Shown here: one piece after another, positions 22,100 to 33,329 of the stretch
How the letters are laid out: each line of letters starts with the position of its first letter
Numbering within the stretch: the first letter of the stretch is position 1
NCBI GenBank assembly: GCA_022478985.1
Contig: JAKSZP010017504.1
Location: forward strand, 1-64,000
Reading direction: 5' to 3'
Length of the DNA stretch: 64,000 nt
Source: Massospora cicadina
Taxonomy: Eukaryota; Entomophthoromycota; Entomophthoromycetes; Entomophthorales; Entomophthoraceae
The notes under the pieces: model-generated
Told to the model about the DNA's origin: nothing
Database searches by the model: none
Seen by the model: the letters and a program-made list of their open reading frames with translations, nothing else
Program-made: the position numbers and the translations under genes

Positions 22100-25000
22100 G
22101 TCTGGTTGGTCAATGATGGTGGTGTCGATGGTTGGTGGGGTGCAATATTTGGTTTTGGGGTCAGTTGATTGGGACTGGGATTATATTTCCGGGCGTCCTG
22201 TGTACCGGGAATTCAGTCACCATCCCCCTCTCCCTGTCAATGGTTAATGGGGATGGTTTTATGATTGGGTCCAGGTGCCCCTTGTTCTCTGCTGGCAGAC
22301 CAGTGGATTCCTCCTCATCCATCGCCCAGATTCGCACCCCTTTGTTCAATTTAATGGCAGAACTCAATTTTTTAGTTGGTGATTGCCCGGCCAATTTTGT
22401 CAATTTTGTCACTCCTGCTAATTTTTCACTGGTCGCCTCAGGTTTATTTGCTGATGACTTCTGATTTGATTTTGTATTCCCTTTCATCTTGTCAGGCTTC
22501 AATTTTGACTTGCTGGTATCCTGCGTCCACCCTTGCTTGGGAGACTTTTTTGGGTTTGCCTTCTGCCATCTTTTCTCCTCGCGGACCATCTATTCTGCTT
22601 GGGTTGGACATTTCTCTGTTGGTCTGGGGTCAGTTCCCTCATCCATTGTGTAAGAAGTGAGGTTCAGATTTATAAATGGTTCATCATCTGCTTTGGGTTG
22701 CTTTGCCACTTCCCAGTCCCACGCTTCTTTATGTGCCAGGTCCAATTCTTGTTGCTGGCATTTCATATCCACTACCTCCATTAAGTTGTGTGGGATCCAT
22801 TCTCTGGCTTTCAGGCGAAGGAAAGCCTTGGTACCCATCTTGGTGATTCCCCCAACGGAGTCATATTTGTATTCCCATGTAGTTTTATCTTTATAATAGT
22901 GGCATTGTACCATTGTGTGGCCAGTCTGGTAGCAGAACCAGTACACTTGTTTGGCATTCTCCTGTTTGACATATACTACCCTTTCAATGCCGGGAAGGCA
23001 GATGAATCTAGGTAGAGCAATTTTGTTTGGTTTCATTCAGGGTGCCAGTTAATACAGTGCTTCCACTGTCCGAGGGTGGAGCACTTTGCGATGTAATCGC
23101 CATCAGCTTGCCAGAATTCTCATACTTCCCCATAATACAAAAATCTGGTCCAAATCACTTTGTGCACCCACTCCTGTTTGCAATTGGTGGGGAGATTCTG
23201 GAAGGTTACCCACCTTGCAGTTTGGTTGGCATATCTGGTTAGTTCTATTTGCAGATAAATCCCCTTGTATTTGATGCCAATTTTGAGGAGTTTCTTGCAG
23301 TCCAACTCGCCTGGGATCACTATATTTATATAGCCCCATTTGGGTACCCAGTGGTGATCAAAGTCCCCTCCAGCTAGGACTTCGTCGAGTTCCTGATAAA
23401 TTGACAATATCAGATCAGACCATTCTTCCTCCTCCACTAGTTGCAGGTGATTTGGATAGCATCTTTTAGGTATGATTTTGGTGCCTGGCGATCTGTAAAG
23501 CCCCCGCTGATCAACTGTTGGATGTATTCATGTGGCTCCCCACTCCATTCCAGGTGTTGTCTTTGGTATGCACCGCTGCGGCGCTGTAAGATTTGGTTTT
23601 CGCGCTTGGTTTGGGTACTTTGGTGGGGGTCTTTCCCTTCAAAATCCAACTTACCAATTCATTAAGGCTGAATCCCGGTTGAGGAATGCTTTGATCTGGT
23701 GGATGATGATACCTCAGTGTTTGATACTTCTAGCCATTTGTGCTCCAATCTCTAGGCTCCCACTCTAGGGCATCCAACAGTGAGAACCCCAGTCAGTACC
23801 ACTTGAGGGCAGATTCTGGGCCACATGTTGGGTAGAGGTATTGTTGAAGGACCTCCAGCGTAATTGAGCTACACTGGCAACAGTCTCTTACTGTGACACT
23901 ATTCCAGCCCCCATCTGTAAATACCTGTGCCATGTCTGCTGAAACACTTGCTTCACTCCATTGGAACACTTCGGAGGGGTGAAGTCTTCCGCGGCATATA
24001 GGGCCACTAGCATCAGTTCTGGGAAGGATTGCTTCCAATCTCGGATAGTTTTGATGCAGATCCCCACTTTAAGCCATTCTTGGCCCAAGTCTGGGGTCAT
24101 GACCCCTTTCATCACTGTTGCCGCCTGTGGCAAGATCTCATGTTCCATCCACAGTTGGGCTGATTGGGGGGGTGAACCCCGCTGCATCTCAGTCTGCAGC
24201 TTTGGCAATTGTTGCAGCATCGCGCCATATTTTCCACTTTTCAATTGGGAATGGTCAGCCTCTAAGAGTTTTGTGAATCGGTTTAGTCACCCCCAGCTCT
24301 GCCCATTTGCACACTAGGTCCATACTGGCCCCCACTCAAAACCAGTAAAATCTCCATCGGTGTGAATCTGTTGGTGGACCAGTTAATGGCCTCTTCTGGC
24401 AACTAATCCCAAAAGGGTCCCCATTCCACCGCCTCTTCCTTTGTCCAGCCCGCTTTCATCAGGTCTGATGCAGTGGCTGGTGGAATTCAGGTGTACAACC
24501 AGTGTAAGGCCTCAGTGGCCTTGAATCTGGCCATGATCCATGGTAGTGCCTCCTCTGGGGAGAAAGTAATGTTATACCATTCCAGGGCCATGTCCACTGG
24601 AATGGAGTGTCAGGACCATTTTAGGGCTGTAGAGGCGTTTGGGAATCATTTCGCATACTCAGCTAAATCTGTTGGGTTGAGGCCCAAGCTCCCAACAGCT
24701 TGGGCGTATCATGCTGTAATGCCTGCCTTGTTGTACTCCATTGCGTTTAATAGGTTGATGCTGACCTCCATCCAGGCTTTTGCATCCGCCAGTTTTAAGT
24801 CTTCGTGGATTGCAGCCTCTATCACCTTGTAATCCATGGGGATCTTCATCCATTCCAGGGCATCTTTCTATAAACTCAGGATGCCTTGAATTGTACCGCT
24901 ATGTCAATTAAGATTTGAGTGTCAAGCCAGCATTTGGCCACTCCAGCAGAAAATTTGTAGTCTCACCATATAGCTGCAATGGCTAATTTGATACCTTTAG

Positions 25001-26040
25001 AGACCCACTGAGTCGCCATAGAGTACGGAAACTGGAGGGCCTCCCATTGTTTGACCTTGCAGGTGGACACACCTCAGCATGCTAACATGTCTGACTGGAT
25101 CAGTGTAAATTTAACCTGGGCTCTGGCTGCTGACTTGACCACTGTCAGGGTTTCCACCCCTTCTGGTAATACTTTTAGTTTCTTAGCTGAACTCTCTCAG
25201 GTGTCCAATCCCTCAGATTTGGTCCCTAATATAGTTTCACCCCCACCTAGGTTGGTCCCAATGGATTGTATTGGGTCGGCAAATGGCTATTCAGGATCAG
25301 CTATTAATTCATTGTTGAGCTAGAGCCCCCTGTCAGCATGACTTTGTCAGGGATTGTGTCCAATAGCATATTGGGGATCATGCCCAACGATTTTCTCATG
25401 TTGCTGAATCAATTTTGGTCAGGGACTGTTTGCCCCCCCCCAACTAGGCCTTTTTGGAATTGGAGCCCAACTTGTTCTTTACTCAAATACCCCAAGTGGA
25501 TTCAGTAAGTTTCTCCATGTTGGTAGAAAACTTTTTATAGCTTAGCTCTGTTGGTTTGAGCTGCCAATTTTTGTCATTTGAATCCGAGTCAGTTTCATAT
25601 CCTACCAATACTTTGTCCAGGTTTTTTGTTTTTTTTGGAAATAATTTTCTCACCCTGTGAGCCCCAATCCCCTCTACTGATTGAGGTTCAATGGGGAATA
25701 TTTCTGACTCCGCTGTTCTCAGCGTCAGGCCTCACACCCATAAGGTTTCTTTTGTCATCTGGGTGTCAGCGGTCATCAATCCTAGGGAGTTGACCCCATC
25801 ATCCATGCTAGTTGCTAGGGCCTGTGACCTATTGACGCATTCACACATTTCATCATCGTTTGTGTCACTAGATCATTACTTGATGTACACATGTTAAATT
25901 GCCCTTCCCCATTTCTAGTCATATGGGGGCTTGGGCCAGTGGGAAGGTCATCATATGGTACATCCATCATAGCATCCTTTGTATTATTATTAAAAATTAA
26001 TATCAGCGCAGGCAAGTCATCTGTTTCTATGTGCTGCGCA
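22100..26040 (-). pseudogene. LINE C ORF1: Trp-repeat region and zinc knuckle
   Basis: An RNA-binding ORF1 is read on the minus strand in several frames. Its C-terminal part (23036-22590) is 148 codons without a gap and matches the LINE D frame at 37777-38223. The knuckle reads YWFCYQTGHTMVQC, so the first Cys has become Tyr (TGT to TAT). Upstream, 24244-23888 and neighbouring frames contain repeated W-x3-G-I/F units. Stops in the region often replace Trp. A basic, Lys/Ser-rich tail (22589-22161) links it to ORF2. Confidence 0.85.
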
Positions 26041-26201
26041 CAGATGGGCGGATTGACTTCCCTATGCTTAAGTGTTTGGCCGTTGTTCACTGCTCTATAA
26101 TTGCAGTGCACTCTGGCAGTTGGTTGCTCTCTCAATTCTTGTTCAGTTCACTTTTTCTTTAAAAAGTGATATTTGTGAGAGAGACAAAAGAGCCAATTAT
26201 G

Positions 26202-26565
26202 CTATAGGAGGTCTTTTTTAAAATCAATTGGACTTTTGATTTAAAGTTTTGATTTAGATAAACTTATTAACTACCCAAATGACCACTAACCACTTAACAA
26301 AATCATTTAAAATATCAAATCAGCTGAATATCAAACTGCTCAGATGTAACAATATAGTGAATACCATCAAAGCATATATAGAATTTTCACTTGTTACATA
26401 TATAACTTTTTATTTTACTTTTAAAATAATTTTTTAAAATTTATAAACCTTCTCAGGCATGCACACAACAACTCCCTAAAGTTTGATCACAATTGGATGA
26501 ATGGTATAGGAATGCATTTGGGACATACATGCACATGGACAGACATTCATTTTTATATATATAGA
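26202..26565 (-). repeat. Helitron E 5' region
   Basis: This is the 364 bp between the LINE and the Helitron 5' terminus. It contains TATATTGTTACATCTGAGCA, a motif shared with the Helitron pieces at 34440, 42890 and 47100 (as complement). From about 26425 inward it is homologous to 34395-34616. Confidence 0.8.
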
Positions 26566-26687
26566 TTAAATAAATTCAGTCAACTAATTAAATCAACTAT
26601 CATTTAAATTTTTTACTTACTCAAAAATTAATCAATTAATTAATTAATTAAAGGTAGTAAATTAAAAAACACTTAAATCAAACCCAA

Positions 26688-27579
26688 TGTCATGGTTGGA
26701 TGACATCATAGTAGGAACTGATGCTAGAGATAAGGCTGGGCAACAGGAAGCCCAGAAGGTGAAACTTCAGGCTCTCCCTGACCTGAAGCACACCTTAGAT
26801 CAACACTGGGTGCAAGCCAAGCATGCCCAGGTTGATACTAAGGTGGTGCAAAACGCCCAGCCTCTAATCTTGGCTCAAGCACTAAAACGAACAATTTACA
26901 TTTTAAACGGAGATGGTTCAATTTGCTTGGTTGGAGAGCAAGGGTTCGAGTCCCACTCCAGCTATGAAATTTTAAGTTCAGGTAAAATACAGCTTCAATC
27001 AATTACTCGAGTGAAGGCACTTTCAGTGTATTTTACTAAAATGGATGGAAGCATCTGTTTATTGGAGTGTCAAGGCTTGGGCACATTTCCGCAGAACCCA
27101 AATTTCCCCAGCACACTTTAAATATGGTTTTGTGACCAACATTCCTTGTTGGTTGACTTTTCTTAAAAAAAATACCTATTTTTTACATTTTTACATATGG
27201 TTCCTTGGGCTAACTTGGTGGCGGACCTCTTTGGGAAGGTCTCCAACCATGTGGGCCACTACCTTCTATCGCAATTTACCAAAATCACAGGTGCTCCCTT
27301 GGGCCGCCCAGGTCCCCTCCAGATCAAAGCACCCAAGACCCCTGATGCCAAGTTACATTTGATTATATACTCCCCTCTGGGTCCACTCAAGCCGTGATAT
27401 TCCTGTCTTACCTGGTACTTTATGTTGCATTTTACACCCTTGCCTGGGGTGCCTTTGGCACAGGCACCATTCAAGGTGCCTTCCTTCCCATTATTTTAAT
27501 GGCTAGTTCCCTATCAATGTGGGTTTGCATCCCACATCACCTTGCTGGGAATGAGAGAGTTACAGACACTCTCTTGACA
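26688..27579 (+). repeat. 5' LTR of element B
   Basis: TGTCATGGTTGG opens it and CTCTCTTGACA closes it. A TATA-like TTTAAATATG lies at 27117-27126 and the conserved GTTGGTTGACT at 27148-27158. The two open frames (26687-27121 and beyond) recur in every LTR of the family and have no visible protein similarity. Confidence 0.96.
27117..27158 (+). promoter_or_regulatory. Putative LTR core promoter and self-primer
   Basis: TTTAAATATG (27117-27126) precedes GTTGGTTGACT (27148-27158) by about 32 bp, a normal TATA-to-start distance. The 32-bp step is the same in the LTR at 7252-8103 and nearly so in the solo LTR. The 11-mer is complementary to the site at 27582-27592. Confidence 0.55.
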
Positions 27580-27581
27580 TT

Positions 27582-27592
27582 AGTCGACCAAC
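27582..27592 (+). promoter_or_regulatory. Putative self-priming primer-binding site of element B
   Basis: AGTCGACCAAC starts two bases after the LTR end and pairs over 11 nt (one G-U wobble) with GTTGGTTGACT at 27148-27158 in the same transcript. Tf1 of fission yeast primes in this way with an 11-nt complementarity. Confidence 0.6.
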
Positions 27593-27894
27593 CCTTCTAT
27601 TATATGAGCATATGAATTATCCGTGTGGGACTTTCAATATTAGTAAATTGGGTGTGCTGGCCATTTATCACTGCCACGATGGTGCTCATCACAGTTTTCT
27701 CATTAGGTTTTGTATTAATACATCTCAGCGTTAATTTTGCAACTACCAATTGGGAAGTGTCCACCCTTCTTGCTTGCACCTGGTGGTCTCAGACCTTTTG
27801 CAATCATCTTCTCAAAACCCTTTTGGGTAGTTTCCCCACCCCAACCCAGAAGGGGTTAGGTAATTGGGCCATCATCAGATCAAACCATATAAAT

Positions 27895-28560
27895 ATGGGA
27901 ACCAATAAGTCACACACGCTTCTTAAAATGAAGAAATCTTATCCTTCTAATCCTTTGACTCCTTCTAAATTTGGAACTGTACAGGGGTCTAGCCCCAAGA
28001 AGGAAGTAAAGGTTTCAGATGATTCCACTGCGATGATGTCACCCATGGTCATCCCTATAAATAGCGCTTCTACAACTAGTGATTTTTCCTTGAAACGTGA
28101 GATGCTTCCCACTGATTTCCTCCCCATCTCGGCAGAAATTGGGAACATCAAAGGGTCCAAACCCAAATTTAACAAGAATAATTCCATTGTTTTTTTTCTC
28201 CCCAACATATTTCCAAGGTGCATGTCGAGGCATTGGCTCAGGGTTTGGGGGTGATGGCCCTGGATAATGAGGCGCACCAAACCTTTGGAATGAGGGGGGG
28301 TTCATTCAAATTGAAAAATGCGTTTTATAATGTGAGCAATTTATCTAAAAACGAACCTTTTATTTGCTCATATGGTCTGGATGAGGACTCCATTTCAGTC
28401 TACCAGATTACTCCTGAGAACCCTCGTTTGACCCCTACCATGATTAGGGGTTTCAGGAAGTGGAAAAAGGACTTCGTCATAAATATAAAGATGTATATGC
28501 ACCTTCAGAAGTTGTGGTGGGATATGTGGCCTCAGTAGTAAGAGTGGCCCACTACCCCTC
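27895..28560 (+). pseudogene. Gag-like region of element B
   Basis: A frame from ATG at 27895 (MGTNKSHTLLKMKK) runs to a T-run near 28190. The protein then continues in another frame (28218-28538) and shifts again near 28470 to read YVASVVRVAHYP, which matches element A. It should supply the capsid, but no CCHC knuckle or other known gag motif can be seen, and the region is short (about 220 codons). Function is inferred from position only. Confidence 0.6.
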
Positions 28561-28568
28561 CCCCTTCT

Positions 28569-31500
28569 ATGATTCCAAAAACATACCCTGATGGCTTGTT
28601 GAGACTGGAGGAAGAATTTTCAGGTGAAATGATGGCGTTTTCTGCATTAGATAAATCCCATTCTGGATACTTCTTGTTGACTGCTACTCTTACTTCCTCT
28701 TATGGAAAGTTCAGCACAACTATCTTGGTGGATACTAGTGCCTCAAATAATTTTATTGACCAAAACCTCTCTGACTAGCTTGAGTTGAGTTACTCACCCG
28801 GTGGTATGGTTAGAGGTGGGTCTTCTCAAGGTATCCCCACACTGAACGTCAGAGAGTCAGTCAATTTTCAGGTAGGTTCTTATCTATTGTCAGATCAGTT
28901 TTAAGCTATCATAAACCTCTTGTTTCCCATCATTTTGGGTGTTGAGTGGTGGCGGAAGTTTGACATCAAAACTAATTTGAAAGAAAACACGTTATCTTTG
29001 TTCTTAACAAATGGTCACCAGCTGATTGTTCCTCTGTCTGAGGATAATGCCCCAGGTAGATTACCCCATTGGCCCAATGTTCCCAGTTCATATCTGGCCC
29101 CTTTGCTGAAGCCCACTGTTGAACTTTCCTTACCTTCCTGTTTGGAGGAGCTGGCATCTTCTTTTGATGCAGCTTCAGCTAATATGCTACCAGAACATTC
29201 CAAGTTTGATTGTGAATTTAAACTTACTGTGGATCTGGTGCGTATTTCTTCCTCCATATACCCATTGACTGTCCGGGAGGAAGAGGCGTTAGATGTATGG
29301 GTGAAGGAGCAGTTGGCCAAAGGGGCCATCTTTCAGCGTACCGCCCCTGTTTGCTCCCCACTGCTCTTTGTGGAGAAGGCTGATGGAACTTTACGCCCAT
29401 GTGTCAATTATGGAAACTTAAACAATGTGACTGTACCCAACCTCCATCCCATCCCTTTAGAATCTCAGATTGCGCGCTATGTGGAGAAGGCGAAGGTCTT
29501 CTCCAAGTTGGACTGCCTCAATGCGTTCAATTAAATCCGGATAAAGAAGGTCCAGGAGTGGTTAACTGCATTCTGCACCAGAAAAGGAATTTTCCAGTTC
29601 CAGGTTATGCCATTTGAGCTTAATAATGCCCCTTCCATCTTTCAACGCCGCATTGATGCTGAATTGGGAGGCTTGTTGGGGGTATGTGCGGTTGCCTACA
29701 TGGATGACATTCTGGTGTTTTCCCCCAATCATGAGTCACATACAGTACACCTTTGACAAGTAGTGGAGAGATTGAGGGCCGCTTGCCTTACCCTCAAGAT
29801 TAGTAAATGCAAATTCTTCAAGTCCCAGGTTACTTTTTTGGGCAAGGTCGTTTTTGAACAGGGTCATATGATAACTCCAGACAAGGAGAAGGCTATTCGT
29901 GAGTGGTCTACCCCCACTTCTGTCAAGGAACTGAGAAGCTTTTTGGGAACGTGTACGTTCCTCAAGAAGTTCACACCCAATCTCTCTGAGGTGGCAGCTC
30001 CCTTATATAAGGCTAGTGGGGCCAAGGTGCTTCAGTGGTCCTCTATTTTGGAGGATGCTTTCCAGGCTGTGAAGTGCACCTTGTTATCCACATCCATCCT
30101 TTGCCATGTTGACCCTGCGAAGGAGTTCATTGTGTCCTCAGATGCTTCCAACTTCGCCATTGTGGCTGCCCTGTTACAGGTGGGTGAAGATGGGTCTGAG
30201 CATCCCGTGGGATATTTTTCTAGGAAAATGTCTCTGCATGAGTTAAACTACGCCGTATATGACAAGGAGTTATTAGCAGTGGTGGAGGCGCTGATTTATT
30301 GGCGTCACCATTTACATGGCTCTTCCCAACCATTCCAGGTATGCACAGACCACCAAGCCCTGTTGTACTACCGTGCTCCACATGTTTTAACACCACGTCA
30401 GACCCGTTGGTATGAGACCCTTGCCCTATTCACATTTTCCTATGAGTTCACCAAGGCTAAGGAGAATGGTTTGGCGGATTCTTTGAGCCGCAACCCTGCT
30501 TTGGCTCCCAATCCAAAGGAGTTAGAGATTCACAACACCCGGTTGATGATTCCACTGAGTATGATTCTGCCTCAACTTCCCAAGTCCACAGTACATACGC
30601 CAGCGCTCATGCCTTTGGAAAATGCAGCAGAATATATTATGTTTAGGAAGGTAGTCCTTTCTCAGCTGTTATCAGCCAAATATGCTGTTGTTCTTGCTAA
30701 GAGCGCTCTGAATCAGGAGGAATTATCCAGGGGTTATCACATGAAGGATGAGATGGTGTGGTTTCAGGGGCGCCTATGGGTTCCTGCGGGACCATTACAC
30801 CTGGAGATCATCCAGGACCATCATGATGGAATCACCATTGGTCATCTGGGAAAAGCAAAGACCTTGGAGTTGATACAACGTACTTACAATTGGAAGGGCT
30901 TGCCTGTTCAGGTAGGGCGGTACTGTAAAGAGTGCCTGATCTGCAATCAAATGAATTCCAATTGGCAACCCTTAGCAGGGTTGCTGGTACCAGTCCAAAA
31001 GGCTGAAGGGCCCTGGACTTCCCTATCATTGGATTTCATTGTGGAGTTACCCGTTTCAGATGGGTATAATGTAATCATGTTGGTGGTGGACCACTTTACA
31101 AAGTTCGCCCACTATATTCCTTGCAGAACAATAACAACTGCCGCTGAAATGGCCAGGCTCTTCGTCACCCAGGTATTTGCACTTCATGGGGTTCCTCAAG
31201 AAATCATCAGTGACCAGGGACCCCAGTTCACCTCCATCTTTTGGGAAGAGTTGTGTAAAACTCTTCAGATCTGCCCCTGCCGTTCAACTGCTTATCACCC
31301 CCCAATCAGATGGGCATACTGAGTGAGTAAACCAGTGTTTGGAACAATTTCTGCGTTGTTACACCACCGCAGACCATTCAGATTGGGTTCCTCACCTTCC
31401 TATGGCCCAGTTTAGCTACAACAACACTTTGCATTCATCAATAGGGTGTTCACCTTTTTTGCTAACCACGGCTTTAACCCTGCTTTTAACATGGAGCCCA

Positions 31501-32105
31501 GCTGTGGTTCCAAAGTGGAAGCAGTGCTGGACTTTGCTAAGACTTTCAAGAAGGTCCATCAAGGGGTGTCCACAAGTTTGGAGGCAGCTATGCTCATGTA
31601 TAAGGAGAATGCTGATGGAAAGCGCTGAGTGGGTCCTGCATACAAGGAAGGGGATCTTGTGATGCTTGATGCTTGCAACATCCCTATCAAGCAGCCATGC
31701 AAGAAATTGGGTCCAAAGAGGATTTATCCTTACTGTGTAGTTAGAAAGGTGGGACATGCCTCATACCAGTTGGATCTTCCCTCCACATTTCAGATTTTCT
31801 TCATCTTTCATGAAAGCAAGTTGACCCTGTTTGAGGGCCCTCCTCCTGTGACTCCTGAGGCTTATCTTGTGGATGGGGCACCAGAATGGGAAGTGGAGGA
31901 AATAGTAGCCTCACACCAGGTTAAGTGACGCCTGGAGTACTTGGTATCTTGGAAAGGGTTTGACGCAGCAGAGAACAGTTGGGTGCCAGCACAGGATTGT
32001 GTACATGCCCAAGACCTGATCAAATCTTTTCATAATCATTTCTCTGAGGCTGCAGGATCTCAGCCTAAGCCAGCCGTTGCTGCTATGAAGTTGCCACCAG
32101 CACAT
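28569..32105 (+). pseudogene. Element B pol: protease, RT, RNase H, integrase, chromodomain
   Basis: This is nearly continuous in one frame. The protease has VDTSASNNFID near 28728, with the Gly after DT replaced by Ser. RT (about 29230-29900) has AYMDDILVFS at the active site. RNase H (about 30050-30480) has SDASNFAIVAALL, YDKELLAVVEAL and TDHQALLYY. Integrase (30780-31430) has a GRYCKECLICNQ zinc region and catalytic Asp in SLDFIVELP and SDQGPQF. The chromodomain (31880-32045) has EYLVSWKGFDAAENSW. In-frame stops lie at 28777 (TAG), 29533 (CAA to TAA), 29755, 31626 and 31926 (CGA to TGA types). Indels sit in the C-run near 31300 and the T-run near 31460. It is probably inactive but recently so. 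Confidence 0.93.
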
Positions 32106-32150
32106 AAGAACTTCTCCTTAGCAAATGCCCCTGGAGGGGGGTGGAGCCCA

Positions 32151-32168
32151 AGAAGGAGGAGAGGGTAA
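32151..32168 (+). promoter_or_regulatory. Polypurine tract of element B
   Basis: AGAAGGAGGAGAGGG and three further bases lie immediately before the 3' LTR start. Such tracts prime plus-strand DNA synthesis in LTR elements. Confidence 0.85.
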
Positions 32169-33124
32169 TGTCATAGTTGGATGACATCATAGTAGGAACT
32201 GATGCTAGAGATAAGGCTGGGCAACAGGAAGCCCAGAAGGTGAAACTTCAGGCTCTCCCTGACCTGAAGCACACCTTAGATCAACACTGGGTGCAAGCCA
32301 AGCATGCCCAGGTTGATACTAAGGTGGTGCAAAACGCCCAGCCTCTAATCTTGGCTCAGGCACTAAAACAAACGATTTACATTTTAAATGGAGATGGTTC
32401 AATTCGCTTGGTTGGAGAGCAAGGGTTTGAGTCCCACTCCAGCTATGAAATTTTAAGTTCAGGTAAAATATGTCTTCAATCAATTACTCGAGTGAAGGCA
32501 CTTTCAGTGTATTTTACTAAAATGGATGGAAGCATCTGTTTATTGGAGTGTCAAGGCTTGGGCACATTTCCGCAGAACCCAAATTTCCCCAGCACACTTT
32601 AAATATGGTTTTGTGACCAACATTCCTTGTTGGTTGACTTTTCTTAAAAAAATACCTATTTTTTACATTTTTACATATGGTTCCTTGGGCTAACTTGGTG
32701 GCGGACCTCTTTGGGAAGGTCTCCAACCATGTGGGCCACTACCTTCTATCGCAATTTACCAAAATCCTAGGTGCTCCCTTGGGCCACCCAGGTCCCCTCC
32801 AGATCAAAGCACTCAAGACCCTTGATGCCAAATTACATTTGATTATATACTCATCTCTGGGGTCCACTCAAGCCATGATATTCCTGTCTTACCTGGTACT
32901 TTATGTTGCATTTTACACACCCTTGCCTGGGGTGCCTTTGGCACAGGCACCGTTCAAGGTGCCTTTTTTTAGTACTAGATGGATTCAAGGTGCCTTTTTT
33001 TAGTACTAGATGGATTCAAGGTGCCTTTCTTCCCATTATTTTAATGGCTAGTTCCCTAGCAATGTGGGTTTGCATCCCACATCACCTTGCTAGGAATGAG
33101 AGAGTTACAGATACTCTCTTGACA
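32169..33124 (+). repeat. 3' LTR of element B, with extra 31-bp repeats
   Basis: TGTCATAGTTGG opens it and CTCTCTTGACA closes it. It matches the 5' LTR closely. The main difference is two tandem copies of a 31-bp unit (32958-32988 and 32989-33019) absent from the 5' LTR, each containing TTTTTTTAGTACTAGATGG. Confidence 0.96.
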
Positions 33125-33129
33125 CCCAA

Positions 33130-33329
33130 AAACAATTAACCTATTTAAATCAACCAAATAGATGACAATCACTGAGTTATTTTGTGACAAGCCAACCATA
33201 TCTATATCAACTAAATTTAATAATTAAAAAAATTAAAAAGAAATAACTATCAATATTATACTCAAAATCATTTGATAGATTAATCAAACCAGCTAAATAG
33301 ATGGAGGTCAACAAGTTGATATATGGCTA
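33130..33329. other. AT-rich spacer
   Basis: No gene or recognisable element was seen between the target duplication of element B and the Helitron remnants. Confidence 0.6.

Larger units (their letters stand above)
18173..26201 (-). mobile_element. LINE C (18185-26189), Tad-like non-LTR retrotransposon
   Basis: This is an 8.0-kb element on the minus strand, flanked by GAGCCAATTATG (plus strand) at 18173-18184 and 26190-26201, which I read as its target duplication. The order is ORF1 (26130-22160) then ORF2 (22000-18350). The 3' end is a short A-rich tail near 18190. It is the same element as LINE D at 34629-42625 in opposite orientation, inserted at the same site of the same flanking sequence. 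It carries many stops and is dead. Confidence 0.92.
16586..26565 (-). mobile_element. Helitron (E), minus strand, split by an 8-kb LINE
   Basis: The minus strand starts A|TCTATATATATAAAAATG at 26565 and ends CACGGGTAATCTGCTAG|T at 16586, so the element has the TC start, CTRR end and A-T insertion point typical of Helitrons. A GCAAAGCACGGG stretch before the end could form the subterminal hairpin. About 1.6 kb of Helitron lies between 16586 and 18184 and 0.4 kb between 26190 and 26565. The rest is the inserted LINE C. Only the C-terminal half of a PIF1-like helicase is present, and no Rep endonuclease was found, so it is non-autonomous or decayed. Confidence 0.85.
26683..33129 (+). mobile_element. 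Complete chromodomain Ty3/gypsy retrotransposon (B) with target duplications
   Basis: The element spans 26688-33124, with direct CCCAA repeats at 26683-26687 and 33125-33129. The LTRs are 892 and 956 bp and start and end TGTCAT...TTGACA. They are nearly identical, and the length difference is mainly two extra 31-bp repeats in the 3' LTR. Internal order is primer site, gag-like region, protease, RT, RNase H, integrase, chromodomain and purine tract, which is the chromovirus plan. Coding stops are few and mostly C-to-T (CGA to TGA, CAA to TAA). It lies in AT-rich sequence between the two inverted LINE loci and is the youngest large insertion there. Confidence 0.97.

Noticed and set aside
26687..27121. 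Recurring frame (also 32177-32602, 5228-5482, and complements of 7871-8104 and 1585-1959) that could be a conserved protein
   Set aside because: It is the 5' part of the LTR in every copy; no protein motif was seen and the frame is not kept between copies.
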